Source: Tamlana carrageenivorans
GTDB lineage: Bacteria; Bacteroidota; Bacteroidia; Flavobacteriales; Flavobacteriaceae
Assembly: GCF_002893765.1 (NCBI RefSeq)
Contig: NZ_CP025938.1
Span: forward strand, 2,221,001 to 2,285,000
DNA length: 64,000 nt
Direction of reading: 5' to 3'
A program made the position numbers and the translations under genes. Under the pieces are notes generated by a model that saw only the letters and a program-made list of their open reading frames with translations, made no database searches and was not told where the DNA came from. Of this stretch, positions 1 through 9,326 are shown piece after piece. Positions within the stretch are counted from its first letter, which is position 1, and each line of letters starts with the position of its first letter.

Positions 1-2
1 AA

Positions 3-407
3 AACGAAAAAGTAGCGGCAATAAATCAAGGCGTATTAGTTTTATTGGGTATCGTGAATGACGATACTTTAGACGATATCACATGGTTGTCGAATAAAAT
101 CGTGAATCTGCGTATTTTCGAAGATGATCAAGGCGTCATGAACACTTCTCTAAAGGATGTTGGGGGAGATGTTATTGTGGTGAGTCAGTTTACACTGCAT
201 GCGGCTACCAAAAAAGGAAATCGCCCTAGCTATATTAAAGCAGCAAAGCCAGATGTTGCCATTCCTCTATATGAAGCTTTTATAAAACAACTACATTCCG
301 ATTTAGGAAAAACTATTCAAACGGGTAAGTTTGGTGCCGATATGAAAGTAGCTCTTGTTAATGATGGTCCTGTTACTATTATCATCGATTCAAAAAACAA
401 AGAATAA
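3..407 (+). CDS. dtd: D-aminoacyl-tRNA deacylase (Dtd), 5' partial
   Basis: Hydrolyses D-amino acids wrongly attached to tRNA (D-Tyr and others) in the cytoplasm. The reading frame is open to the left edge, so the true start lies outside the window; a TTG at base 45 is internal, because the residues before it (EKVAAINQGVLVLLG) continue the Dtd fold. Family motifs are visible: SQFTLHA in the middle and the C-terminal NDGPVTI loop, which carries the Gly-Pro pair used for chiral proofreading. The stop overlaps the next start by one base (TAATG), so translation is probably coupled. Identity is secure; only the N-terminal few residues are missing. Confidence 0.93.
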   Translation, partial: NEKVAAINQGVLVLLGIVNDDTLDDITWLSNKIVNLRIFEDDQGVMNTSLKDVGGDVIVVSQFTLHAATKKGNRPSYIKAAKPDVAIPLYEAFIKQLHSDLGKTIQTGKFGADMKVALVNDGPVTIIIDSKNKE

Positions 408-946
408 TGGCTTCAGTTTTTGGGCATGGTATGATGGGGTATACCTTATCCAAAATCATAGGTCAAAAAGATTTGAAATGGTTATTGCTGTGTGCAATTA
501 TTTCAGCCATTCTGCCAGATTTAGATGTGTTGGCGTTTCATTTTGGAATACCTTATGAACATGCATTAGGCCATCGCGGATTTTCGCATTCTATCTTGTT
601 TGCCTTGTTTTGGGCCTTAATTTTAATGTTCGCTTTAGGTCGAAAAAACAAACTCATTTGGTTTTTGGTTATTTTTCTCGCCACGCTTTCTCATGGTTTG
701 TTAGATGCCATGACCATAGGAGGAAAGGGTGTTGGTTTTTTTATTCCCTTCAATAATTCACGTTATTTTTTTTCATTTAGACCTATAAACGTGTCACCAA
801 TTGGAATAAAGCGTTTTTTTACTAATTGGGGATTAAAAGTGCTATTTAGCGAATTTATATATGTATTTATGCCCTGTTTTCTTATATTAGTCGTGCGAAA
901 ATTATCAAACACCTCTCTCTTAAAAAATAGTATTATTTTTCGCTAA
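407..946 (+). CDS. DUF457/YdjM-type inner membrane putative metal-dependent hydrolase
   Basis: A 179-residue membrane protein of the YdjM/DUF457 family (LexA-regulated in E. coli, function unknown). It starts MASVFGHGMMGY, has the acidic ILPDLDVLAFHFG segment near residue 45 and HRGFSHSILFALFW near 65, and then LSHGLLDAMT near 100. These His/Asp clusters next to membrane helices define the family and look like metal ligands. Four or five hydrophobic helices are apparent. The start overlaps the dtd stop by one base. A hydrolase activity is inferred from the family and is not proven. Confidence 0.8.
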   Translation: MASVFGHGMMGYTLSKIIGQKDLKWLLLCAIISAILPDLDVLAFHFGIPYEHALGHRGFSHSILFALFWALILMFALGRKNKLIWFLVIFLATLSHGLLDAMTIGGKGVGFFIPFNNSRYFFSFRPINVSPIGIKRFFTNWGLKVLFSEFIYVFMPCFLILVVRKLSNTSLLKNSIIFR

Positions 947-1239
947 TATATGACAGTAAACCAACCATTTACTGTTAAACCAACATAATAACTAACACCC
1001 AAGAATGAATTTAAAATTTTGTGTGAATATTTATGTTCTATTCACAACGTTATTGGTTTTCGGGCAAGAGGGCCTGTATACTTCGTTAACCATCCCTGCC
1101 GAACTGAAAGAAAATGCGAATGCCGTCATTCGGTTGCACCAAATTGATGTCGATATAAATGCGGTCGATGACATGCATATTAAAGGCCGGAAGGTTATTA
1201 CCGTTCTAAATAAACGCGGTGATAAACATGTTCAAACTT

Positions 1240-2320
1240 GATGTAATGGACAAAATGGTTGGTAAATCCTTTCGAAGAGCTTATGTTTATTAGCTTTGAA
1301 GCAAATCAAAGGCTTTGAATAAAAAAAATGTAAATTTTGTAATAGCTTACTAACCCATAAATATGGTGTTAGATTAGAAAAACAGCGTTATAAATGTTTG
1401 AATTGTAAAAGTGTTTTTACTGGAGGAAAAGAAATTCAAGTAGACTCTCTTTGGGATGAATATACCAGAGGAAAGCAGACCTATTTACAGCTTTCTCAGA
1501 AATATGGATGTTCAAAGCGAACTATACAACGTAAACTAGATCTTCATCAAGTAAAGGACGTAGAGATAACACCTAAGAAAGTTATTGTCTTAATGGATAC
1601 AACATATTGGGGGAGAAGCTTTGGATTAATGCTCTTTAAGGATGCTTACAGCAAGGAGAATCTTCTTTGGTATTACGTCAAATCAGAAACTAACGCTTTG
1701 TATATAAAGGGGATTAATGAGCTAAAATCTAAAGGTTTTGAGATTGTTGCTATTGTATGTGATGGTAGAAAAGGCTTGGTTGGTACGTTTAAAGGAATAC
1801 CTGTCCAGCTCTGTCAATTTCATCAAGTTGCTGCAATAAGAAGATATATAACTAAGAACCCGAAAATGCTTGCTTCAATTGAATTAAAAACGCATGTAGC
1901 TATGCTCAAAAATACAGATAAAGAATCTTTCGAAGGAGGATTAAATATGTGGTTTATTAAGTGGGAAAGCTTTTTAAATGAGCGAACTATTAATAATGAA
2001 ACAGGCAAGAGTCATTTTACCCATAAACGACTTAGGAGTGCGTATAGAAGTCTTAATACGAATATGACATGGTTATTTACATGGTATGATAATTACGATT
2101 TAAATATTCCTAATACAACCAATATGATTGATGGGCATTTTTCTGATTTAAAAAACAAACTCAGAAATCATAACGGATTAACCAAACAAAGAAAAATCAA
2201 ATTTATTAATGAGTTTTTAAAAGCAAAAATAGACGTACAAGAATAGGCGTTAAAAGACCAACCATTTTGTCCACATGAAAATTAAAGAGTTAAAAGACCA
2301 ATCATTTTGTCTATTAGGCC
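1240..2320 (+). mobile_element. 1081-bp insertion sequence, IS256-like variant with zinc-ribbon transposase
   Basis: Both borders can be read directly. TCAAACTT occurs at 1232-1239 and again at 2321-2328 as a perfect 8-base target duplication. The ends are imperfect inverted repeats (1240-1263 against 2297-2320, 19 of 24 matching) sharing the core GACAAAATG-TTGGT. The right end carries two copies in tandem: an inner one at 2257-2273 that is a perfect 17-base inverse of 1247-1263, and the terminal, less perfect one. The element holds one transposase gene. The perfect target duplication argues for a recent insertion. Confidence 0.9.
1398..2246 (+). CDS. IS transposase, IS256/MULE-like variant with N-terminal zinc ribbon
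   Basis: Cuts and joins the element ends. Asp67 (VIVLMDTTYWG) and Asp122 (IVCDGRKGL) fit the first two catalytic acids, LCQFHQ near 138-143 is the usual Cys/His motif between them, and NTTNMIDGHFSDLK gives an Asp (245) where Glu is commonest. Coding clearly begins upstream: bases 1329-1397 in the same frame encode CKFCNS...YKCLNC, a four-cysteine zinc ribbon, but an in-frame TAA at 1320-1322 leaves no start. One extra A in the A8 run (1321-1328) would open a TTG start (TTG AAT then three AAA). The start given here is only the first TTG in frame. The copy may therefore be inactive or mis-sequenced. Confidence 0.8.
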   Translation: MNCKSVFTGGKEIQVDSLWDEYTRGKQTYLQLSQKYGCSKRTIQRKLDLHQVKDVEITPKKVIVLMDTTYWGRSFGLMLFKDAYSKENLLWYYVKSETNALYIKGINELKSKGFEIVAIVCDGRKGLVGTFKGIPVQLCQFHQVAAIRRYITKNPKMLASIELKTHVAMLKNTDKESFEGGLNMWFIKWESFLNERTINNETGKSHFTHKRLRSAYRSLNTNMTWLFTWYDNYDLNIPNTTNMIDGHFSDLKNKLRNHNGLTKQRKIKFINEFLKAKIDVQE

Positions 2321-4006
2321 TCAAACTTATGCATATTATGATAATAGCACTAAAATTAAAGATCTTGAAATTTTGGTATTTGACGCTTTCGGAGATCAAA
2401 TCGATAAGATAAAAGAAGGAGACTTTAACGATGTTAGTGCTGTTGGAGGTGGTACACTTTACTCCGATTCCCGTGTGAAGTATTTTGAATATACGCCAGT
2501 AAATTACCCTTACACCATTGAGTATAATTACGAATACGTTAATGAAAGTACGGCATTCATCAGATCATTCATGCCTGTGTCAGACTATTTGGTAAGTGTT
2601 GAAAAAAGTAATTACACTATAAGTTGTTCTCCAGAAATGACATTGAGACTAAAGGAAATAAATTTTCAAGATTTCAATATCGTAAAACAAGAACATGAAG
2701 GAGGGCTTCAATATGAAGCAAACCACATCAAAGCTTTTAAATCGGAAACTTATGGGCCAGAATTCTTTGAAATAGCGCCACAGGTTTTATTTGCCTTATC
2801 AGAATTTAATTTAGAAGGGGTTTTTACAAAAGTTAATAGTTGGAATGACTTTGGGAAATGGATTTATCATGACTTAATAGCCGATACGCATGATTTATCT
2901 GAGAGTCAAAAGGCTGAGATCGTTAAGCTGGTTCAAGAGGAACCAAACAACCTGGCCAAAGCAAAAAAAATATACGAATATGTCCAAAGCAAAACCCGAT
3001 ATATCAGTGTTCAAGTAGGTATTGGAGGGTGGAAACCTTTCAATGCATCAGAAGTTGATGCATTAGGTTATGGGGACTGTAAAGGTTTAACAAATTACAC
3101 TATGGCGCTTCTCGATGCCGCAGGGATTCCTTCCTATTATACTGTGGTTTATGCAGGAGCTGCAAAAAGAAATTTCGAAAATGACTTTGCTGCTATGCAG
3201 GGTAACCATGCCATTCTTAATATCCCTAATGAAGGAGGTGACATTTGGTTAGAATGTACCAGTCAAAAATTACCTTTTGGTTTTATTGGCGATTTTACAG
3301 ACGATAGAGATGTACTGGTAGTGACTCCCGAAGGCGGTGTTATTAAACATACAAAAAAATACAGCACCGAAGAAAACTCACAATACATTAAGGGGGATTA
3401 TAAAGTCTTAGAAGATGGCGCTATTGAAGCACAAGCCCAAATAGTTTCTAGGGGGATTCAATATGATGATAAGTATAGCTTAGAAACTGAAACCACGCGC
3501 GAACTGGATAAAGCCTATAAGCATCGCTGGGGCTATATCAATAGGCTAGTTATTGAGAATATGCACATCGAAAACAATAAAACGGATATATCCTTTACTG
3601 AAGATGTGCGTTTTAGTGCTGGCGGTTACGCCAGAAAGGTAGGTGATCGCATCCTTGTAACTTTAAATGTATTTAATCGGTTTACTGAGATACCAGACAG
3701 GTATAGAAATAGAAAATGGCCCGTAAAAATTAGTAGAGGTTTTAAAGATGTTGATGAGGTGGAAATTAAACTGCCTAGCGGCTATCAAGTAGAGTCTAAA
3801 CCGAAAGATTTAACCATCAAAAACAAATTTGGAAGTTATACAATGACTCTGGAAGCTTTAAATGAAACCACGCTCATTTATAAACGTGAACTAATAATGA
3901 ACGATGGCGTTTATCCTAAGGAAGATTATAATGCTTTTAGAAATTTTTATAAAGAAGTATCAAAACTAGATAACTCTAAAATTGCCCTAATTAAAACCAA
4001 TCTATA

Positions 4007-6015
4007 ATGAGAATTATCCTAACCACCGTATTAACTTTTTTATTTCAGTATCCCTGTTTTCTCAAGATTACCGCTTTGGTAAAGTTTCTAAAGAAGAACT
4101 TGAAGAAACCGTTAACCCTATAGATTCCTCTGCAGTAGCAGCTTATTTATATAAAAACAGAAAAACACATTTTCAATATTTTCAGGATAACGGATTTAAA
4201 GTAATTACCGAAGTTTATGAGCGTATTAAAATTTATAAACAAGAAGGTTTTGATTATGCTACAAAACAAATAAACCTTTATCAAAGTGGGGGTGTAAAAG
4301 AAGAATTAAGCAATTTAAAAGCGTATACTTACTATTTAGAAAATGATAAAGTAGAGGAGGTTAAGCTTGATAAAGATAATATATTCGAAACCGAAATGTC
4401 TAGTCATTGGGTGCAACAAAAGTTTACCATGCCAAATATTAAAAAGGGCTGTATTATTGAGTTGCGATACCATATTTATTCGCCTTATATTTCAAATATT
4501 GATGAGTTCGTTTTTCAAGCCGATATTCCTATTAAAAAATTAGAGGCAGAATTTGAAGCTCCAGAATACTTTGTATATAAAAGTAATGCCAAAGGTTATT
4601 TTCCCATTCGCCCGACTACTGATAAACGACGAGGCAATATAACTTCTAATTCAATAACAAGAGCATCTGGGCGTAGTTCAGGAACGTCGTCGTTTGAAAC
4701 TCAAAGGGTAGAATATATGAAGAACGTAACTTCTTTTGAGCTAACAGATATTCCAGCTTTAAAAGAAGAGCCGTATGTAAATAACATCAATAACTACCGA
4801 TCGGCAGTAAAATATGAGTTGTCTTATGTGAAGTATCCTCATTCACCTATCGACTATTACTCAACAACATGGGAAGATGTGGTTAAAAATATTTATGAAA
4901 ATTCGAGTTTTGGTAGTGAATTAAATAAGACAGGCTATTATGAACAAGATATCGATGCATTAATTGGTTCGATTTCCGACCCAGTAAAAAGGGCTTACCT
5001 CATTTTTGATTTTGTAAAGTCTCGAATGAAATGGAATGAATTTCATGGATATTACACCGATAAAGGCGTTAAAAAAGCGTATAAGGAACAAATTGGTAAC
5101 GTTGCAGAAATTAACTTAATGCTAACTTCAATGTTGCGTCATGCCGGTCTTAGAGCTTATCCTGTATTGGTGAGTACTAGAAGTCATGGTGTGCCACTTT
5201 TTCCAACAAGAGAAGGTTATAATTACGTAATAAGTTGTGTGCGTTTTCCTGAAGGCGATATGTTGTTAGATGCCACTAATAAATTTGCCGTGCCAAATGT
5301 ATTGCCGCTAAAAGCATTAAACTGGCAAGGGCGCATGATTTCCGAACATGGCGGATCTACCTTAATCGATTTGTACCCTAAAGAAAAATCTAAAAACAAT
5401 ATTTTTATGATGGCCCAGCTCCATGAAGATGGTAATTTAGAAGGAGGGTATAGAAGTATGAAAACCAATCATAGAGCACTTAGTTTTAGAGAAGGCTATA
5501 TTGGAACTAATTTGGATGATTATTTGGAGAAACTTGAGAACAAGTATAATGGAATGGAAATTTCCGATTACCAAGTAAAAAACGATTTGGATTTAGCTAA
5601 GCCAGTTACCGAGTCTTATAAATTTGTGAAAGAAAGTCAGGCAGATATTATTGGCGATAAAATCTATTTTTCTCCAATGTTCTTTTTACGAGATACCGAA
5701 AATCCTTTTAAGCTGGAAAAACGAGACTATCCTGTCGACTTTGTTTATCCATCAGTAACCAGTTATAAAATATTTATTGGAATTCCTGAAGGTTATGCGG
5801 TTGAAAGTGTTCCTGAGCCAGGTGCTTTTGTAATGCCAGATAACTTAGGGGTATTTAAATATAATATCTCCTCAAAAGGGAATAAGTTGCAATTAGCAGT
5901 AGAGTCTCATATTAGTGAATCTGTTATAACGCCAGCCTATTATCAAGCATTAAAAGCGTATTTTAGCCAGCTCGTTGAGAAACAAGGCGAGCAAATTGTT
6001 TTAAGTAAAATATAA
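4007..6015 (+). pseudogene. DUF3857/transglutaminase-like secreted protein, frameshifted in the signal peptide
   Basis: Second member of the tandem pair. The ATG at 4007 overlaps the previous stop (TAATG) and begins a signal peptide (MRIILTTVLTF), but this frame ends soon after. The mature protein, from SVSLFSQDYRFGKVSKEE onward, is in another frame that has no ATG, GTG or TTG before 4396. Adding one T to the T6 run at 4036-4041 joins both into one frame (MRIILTTVLTFFISVSLFSQ), restoring a normal Sec signal of a roughly 670-residue protein. The distal part has a transglutaminase-like core around VAEINLMLTSMLRHAGLRAY, where the usual Cys appears to be Asn or absent, so it may be non-catalytic. 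Either a true frameshift or a homopolymer error. Confidence 0.82.
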
Positions 6016-6341
6016 TGGATATTAAAAACGCACAACAAGCAGTAGACGAATGGATTAACGAACACGGTGTTCGATATTTTAATGAATTAACCAATATGGC
6101 GCAGCTTACCGAAGAAGTTGGTGAAGTGGCCCGTATTATTGCCAGACGTTACGGCGAACAGAGTGAAAAAGAGAGTGATAAAGATAAAGATTTGGGTGAA
6201 GAATTAGCCGATGTACTTTTCGTAGTCTTATGTTTGGCCAATCAAACGGGAGTCGATTTACAAAAAGCTTTCGATGCCAGAATGTATAAGAAAGGAAAAC
6301 GAGATCACGATAGGCATCATAATAACGAAAAATTAAAGTAA
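6015..6341 (+). CDS. MazG-like nucleotide pyrophosphohydrolase
   Basis: A small (108-residue) all-alpha NTP pyrophosphatase of the MazG/dUTPase-like superfamily, expected to hydrolyse (possibly non-canonical) NTPs to NMP and PPi in the cytoplasm. The metal-binding signature is present: LTEEVGEVAR at residues 31-40 (the ExxE pair) and LGEELADVLF near 60-69 (the ExxxD pair). The length fits single-domain MazG-like proteins rather than the two-domain MazG. Its ATG overlaps the upstream stop (TAATG), and aroA follows 32 bases later, so it belongs to this operon. The exact substrate cannot be told from sequence. Confidence 0.88.
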   Translation: MDIKNAQQAVDEWINEHGVRYFNELTNMAQLTEEVGEVARIIARRYGEQSEKESDKDKDLGEELADVLFVVLCLANQTGVDLQKAFDARMYKKGKRDHDRHHNNEKLK

Positions 6342-6373
6342 ATTTACCAATTCTTTAAACGAACTTACTAAGC

Positions 6374-7597
6374 ATGCATTTTACACTTCAAAAATCTATA
6401 ATAGCAAAACAATCTTCTGTCCAGATTACAGGTTCTAAAAGTGAATCGAACCGATTGTTATTGCTCCAAGCTTTATATCCAGAGTTTCAATTGGAAAATG
6501 TTTCAAATTCAGATGATAGTAACTTAATGACTAATGCATTAAGTTCTTCTGAAGAAATAGTAGATATTCATCACGCCGGAACAGCCATGCGTTTTTTAAC
6601 GGCTTATTTCTCCATTCAAGAAGGTCGTGAAACCATATTAACGGGCTCAAAGCGTATGAAAGAGCGTCCGATTAAAATTCTAGTGGAAGCCCTTCAAAGT
6701 TTAGGAGCAGAAATTAGTTATGAGCAAAACGAAGGCTTCCCTCCAATAAAAATTACAGGAAAAAAACTTTTAAAAAATAAAGTATCCTTAAACGCTAATG
6801 TAAGCAGCCAGTATATTTCTGCGCTATTATTAATTGCGTCTAAGTTAGAGAATGGTATTGAGTTAACCTTAGAAGGTGAAATAACTTCAGTGCCATATAT
6901 TAAAATGACTTTAGCTTTATTAGATGAAATTGGGGTAGAATCCTCTTTTGAAGGCAATGTGATTTCAGTGCAACCAAACACAAAAGCTTTAACACCAAAA
7001 ACCTTAACGGTGGAATCCGATTGGTCCTCTGCATCTTACTATTTCAGTATTGTGGCATTAAGCGACATTGGTACCGAAGTGACCATTTCATCATATAAAG
7101 AAAATTCACTACAAGGTGATTCGGCATTAATCGACATTTATAAAAGCTTTGGCGTTTCGGTAACATTTAACGGTAACGCTTTAACCATAAAAAAAGAAGG
7201 CCAAGACGATGGGCGTTTGCACTTAGATTTAAGAAACGCACCAGATATCGCCCAAACCATTGCCGTATCCTGCTTTGCTTTAGGGATGCCTTGTTATTTA
7301 ACAGGTTTGCATACCTTAAAAATTAAAGAAACTGATCGCTTGGTGGCCTTAAAAACCGAAATCGAAAAGTTAGGAGGCGAAGTTAGAATTACTGATGATT
7401 CTTTACATTTAAAGGGGGCTTCGGAAGCAAAAAGTTTGGTCTCTATAGCCACGTACAACGACCATAGAATGGCGATGGCTTTTGCGCCTTTAGCTTTAAA
7501 AGTACCGATCATTATTGAAGATGCCATGGTGGTTTCAAAGTCATACCCTACGTTTTGGGACGATTTAGCTACACTCGGATTCGAAATAACTAAATAA
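6374..7597 (+). CDS. aroA: 3-phosphoshikimate 1-carboxyvinyltransferase (EPSP synthase)
   Basis: Sixth step of the shikimate pathway: joins phosphoenolpyruvate to shikimate-3-phosphate on the way to chorismate and aromatic amino acids. The 407-residue protein opens with GSKSESNRLLLLQAL (substrate-binding Lys, Ser and Arg), has HHAGTAMRFLTAYF near 72-85 in place of the common GNAGTxxR, RPIKILVEAL near 105, and LKIKETDRLVALKTEIEKLG with NDHRMAMAFAPLAL at the C-terminal side. It is slightly shorter than the E. coli enzyme, as is common in Bacteroidota. It is the last gene of the leftmost operon; a separate promoter for queA follows. Confidence 0.97.
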   Translation: MHFTLQKSIIAKQSSVQITGSKSESNRLLLLQALYPEFQLENVSNSDDSNLMTNALSSSEEIVDIHHAGTAMRFLTAYFSIQEGRETILTGSKRMKERPIKILVEALQSLGAEISYEQNEGFPPIKITGKKLLKNKVSLNANVSSQYISALLLIASKLENGIELTLEGEITSVPYIKMTLALLDEIGVESSFEGNVISVQPNTKALTPKTLTVESDWSSASYYFSIVALSDIGTEVTISSYKENSLQGDSALIDIYKSFGVSVTFNGNALTIKKEGQDDGRLHLDLRNAPDIAQTIAVSCFALGMPCYLTGLHTLKIKETDRLVALKTEIEKLGGEVRITDDSLHLKGASEAKSLVSIATYNDHRMAMAFAPLALKVPIIIEDAMVVSKSYPTFWDDLATLGFEITK

Positions 7598-7612
7598 TAA
7601 TCATCCAATTAC

Positions 7613-7644
7613 TTGACAACGCCTATCTGCAGATTGTATATTTG
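7613..7644 (+). promoter_or_regulatory. Bacteroidota-type promoter for queA
   Basis: TTG at 7613-7615 (in TTGACA) and TATATTTG at 7637-7644 are separated by 21 bases, matching the flavobacterial consensus TTG-N17-23-TAnnTTTG. Transcription would start near 7649, about 29 bases before the queA ATG at 7678. Confidence 0.75.
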
Positions 7645-7677
7645 CAACTTTCTTATATTAAATAACACAGAACACCT

Positions 7678-8727
7678 ATGAAATTATCAAACTTCGGTTT
7701 CAATTTACCTGATGAATTATTAGCAGAATTCCCTGCTGAAAATAGAGATGAGTCTCGCTTAATGGTCTTAAATAGAAAAGAGCAAACCATTGAGCACAGA
7801 ATGTTTAAGGATTTAATTGATTATTTTAACGAGGATGATGTATTAATATTGAATAACACGAAGGTTTTTCCAGCGAGGTTATATGGTAATAAAGAGAAAA
7901 CAGGCGCTAGAATTGAAGTTTTCTTATTAAGAGAATTAAACGAAGAACAACGCCTTTGGGATGTTTTAGTAGATCCAGCACGTAAAATTAGAATTGGAAA
8001 CAAACTATATTTCGGTGACGACGATACGTTAGTAGCCGAGGTTATCGATAATACAACTTCTAGAGGACGTACCCTACGTTTCCTTTACGACGGATCTTAT
8101 AGAGAATTCCGTTTAAAACTTAATGAACTTGGTGAAACTCCACTTCCAAAATACATTAAAAGAGAAGTACAACCAGAAGATGAGGAGCGTTACCAAACCA
8201 TTTTCGCTAAAAACGAAGGTGCTGTAGCGGCTCCAACTGCCGGACTTCACTTTTCAAAACACTTATTAAAGCGTCTAGAAATTAAAGGTGTTAATTTTGC
8301 AGAAGTGACTTTACACGTTGGTTTAGGAACTTTTAACCCAGTTGAGGTTGAAGATTTATCTAAACATAAAATGGACAGCGAAGAGCTTAAAATTGACGAG
8401 AAAGCCGTAAGTATCGTAAATAAAGGTATCGATGAAAAACGTCGTGTTTGTGCCGTTGGTACTACCGCGATGCGTGCTATCGAAAGTGCTGTTTCTTCAA
8501 ATGGCAGATTAAACGAGATTGAAGGTTGGACTAACAAATTTATTTTCCCTCCTTACGATTTTAGTATCGCTAACAGTATGATTACTAACTTCCATACGCC
8601 AAAATCGACATTATTAATGATGGTGTCAGCTTTTGCAGGTCACGATTTTATGAAACGTGCTTACGATGAAGCTGTAAAAGAAGGATATAAATTCTATAGT
8701 TACGGTGATGCGATGTTAATCATCTAA
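7678..8727 (+). CDS. queA: S-adenosylmethionine:tRNA ribosyltransferase-isomerase
   Basis: Transfers and isomerises the ribosyl part of S-adenosylmethionine onto preQ1-tRNA to make epoxyqueuosine at the wobble position of the GUN-anticodon tRNAs. The 349-residue length is standard. Typical segments are MKLSNFGFNLPDELLAEFPA at the N-terminus, DDVLILNNTKVFPARL near residue 55, GAVAAPTAGLHFSKHLL near 182 and TLHVGLGTFNPVEVED near 210. It is a single-gene unit with its own promoter upstream and a terminator directly downstream. Confidence 0.97.
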   Translation: MKLSNFGFNLPDELLAEFPAENRDESRLMVLNRKEQTIEHRMFKDLIDYFNEDDVLILNNTKVFPARLYGNKEKTGARIEVFLLRELNEEQRLWDVLVDPARKIRIGNKLYFGDDDTLVAEVIDNTTSRGRTLRFLYDGSYREFRLKLNELGETPLPKYIKREVQPEDEERYQTIFAKNEGAVAAPTAGLHFSKHLLKRLEIKGVNFAEVTLHVGLGTFNPVEVEDLSKHKMDSEELKIDEKAVSIVNKGIDEKRRVCAVGTTAMRAIESAVSSNGRLNEIEGWTNKFIFPPYDFSIANSMITNFHTPKSTLLMMVSAFAGHDFMKRAYDEAVKEGYKFYSYGDAMLII

Positions 8728-8747
8728 TAACAAAATATTTAAAACAT

Positions 8748-8775
8748 AAAGCCTCTTTTTAAAGGGGCTTTTTTT
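8748..8775 (+). terminator. Rho-independent terminator after queA
   Basis: AAAGCCTCTTT, a short loop, then AAAGGGGCTTTTTTT forms a stem (with one G-T pair) followed by a T run, 20 bases after the queA stop. Confidence 0.85.
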
Positions 8776-8819
8776 GTGCCTATTAATTTCTGTTTTAATG
8801 ATTTGGACATTACCTAAGC

Positions 8820-8894
8820 GTCGGGCTTTATTCACTGTTTTCTATATTAAATTAAAGAGCTCATGAATTTAAATATTTCGGCAGTCGCTTTTTT
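8820..8894 (+). repeat. 75-bp intergenic repeat, copy 1 (inverted partner at 54302-54376)
   Basis: Begins GTCGGGCTTTATTCACTG and ends TCGGCAGTCGCTTTTTT. Its reverse complement occurs at 54302-54376 with a single mismatch. The centre is an imperfect palindrome around GAGCTC. No open frame is kept, so it is a non-coding repeat; its class is unknown. Confidence 0.85.
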
Positions 8895-8971
8895 GTGTGG
8901 CATACCTGTCTATCGGCAGGCAGGCCTAATGCGACACACAACTTCAATTTAAATGCATTTGAATCTTCGAG

Positions 8972-9061
8972 AAACACACTCCTTAGTCCCCTCTTTCTAG
9001 AGGGGAAATTCAAGCGCAACAGTTTCCCTCCTAACAAGGAGAGATTAAGGGAGGTGTTTTT
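8972..9061. repeat. 90-bp nested-hairpin repeat, copy A
   Basis: The outer ends are inverted (AAACACACTCCTTAGTCCC at one end against the reverse of GATTAAGGGAGGTGTTTTT), and each arm has its own hairpin: CCCCTCTTTCTAGAGGGG and CCCTCCTAACAAGGAG. Copy B at 9194-9283 differs at about six of 90 positions. It has the form of a REP/MITE-like element. The spacer before it (8895-8971) contains another short hairpin, GTGTGGCAT...ATGCGACACAC. Confidence 0.8.
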
Positions 9062-9193
9062 GATTTTCATCTAAAGAATAAGTGATATTGTATTTACACC
9101 GTTTAATTAAGTTAGGTATTTCTTTCTGTATTCGTGTCGATGATTTTTAGAGGTTTAATTGTTGTTTAAATTCCATTGCTATAAACTTTTCGC

Positions 9194-9283
9194 AAACACA
9201 CCCCTTAGTCCCCTCTTTTTAGAGGGGAAACTCAAGCATAACAGTTTCCCTCCTAACAAGGAGGGATTAAGGGAGGTGTTTTT
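9194..9283. repeat. 90-bp nested-hairpin repeat, copy B
   Basis: Second copy of the element at 8972-9061, in direct orientation and about 93 percent identical. Hairpins CCCCTCTTTTTAGAGGGG and CCCTCCTAACAAGGAGGG lie inside outer arms AAACACACCCCTTAGTCCCC and the inverse of ATTAAGGGAGGTGTTTTT. It ends about 60 bases before rlmN. The 614-base stretch between queA and rlmN holds only these repeats, a terminator and a promoter; open frames across it are repeat artefacts. Confidence 0.8.
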
Positions 9284-9326
9284 ATACTTTCCATCTATAT
9301 ACAATCAAGTAGGTTTTAATTTTCAC

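Larger units (their letters stand above)
1005..4007 (+). pseudogene. DUF3857/transglutaminase-like secreted protein, interrupted by an IS
   Basis: The N-terminal piece (bases 1005-1239) encodes a signal peptide ending near VFGQ and the start of a DUF3857 domain. The rest resumes at 2322 after an inserted element. Joining the two sides at the duplicated 8 bases gives one uninterrupted frame (NKRGDKHVQ-TYAYYDNSTK) of 1914 bases, 637 residues. The C-terminal part has the transglutaminase core: YGDCKGLTNYTMALLDAAGI (Cys), then GNHAILNI (His) and WLECTSQKLPFG. Family members are predicted periplasmic or surface proteins of Bacteroidota with unknown substrates. As sequenced the gene cannot make the full protein; the downstream part has no native start or signal peptide. 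The stop overlaps the paralogue downstream (TAATG). Confidence 0.9.

Noticed and set aside
8861..9070. Minus-strand open frame of 69 codons
   Set aside because: It runs through the 75-bp and 90-bp repeat elements; the translation is repeat-derived and has no family or start signal.
8972..9283. Possible CRISPR array
   Set aside because: There are only two copies, 132 bases apart, each internally palindromic at 90 bases, with no spacer series or cas genes.
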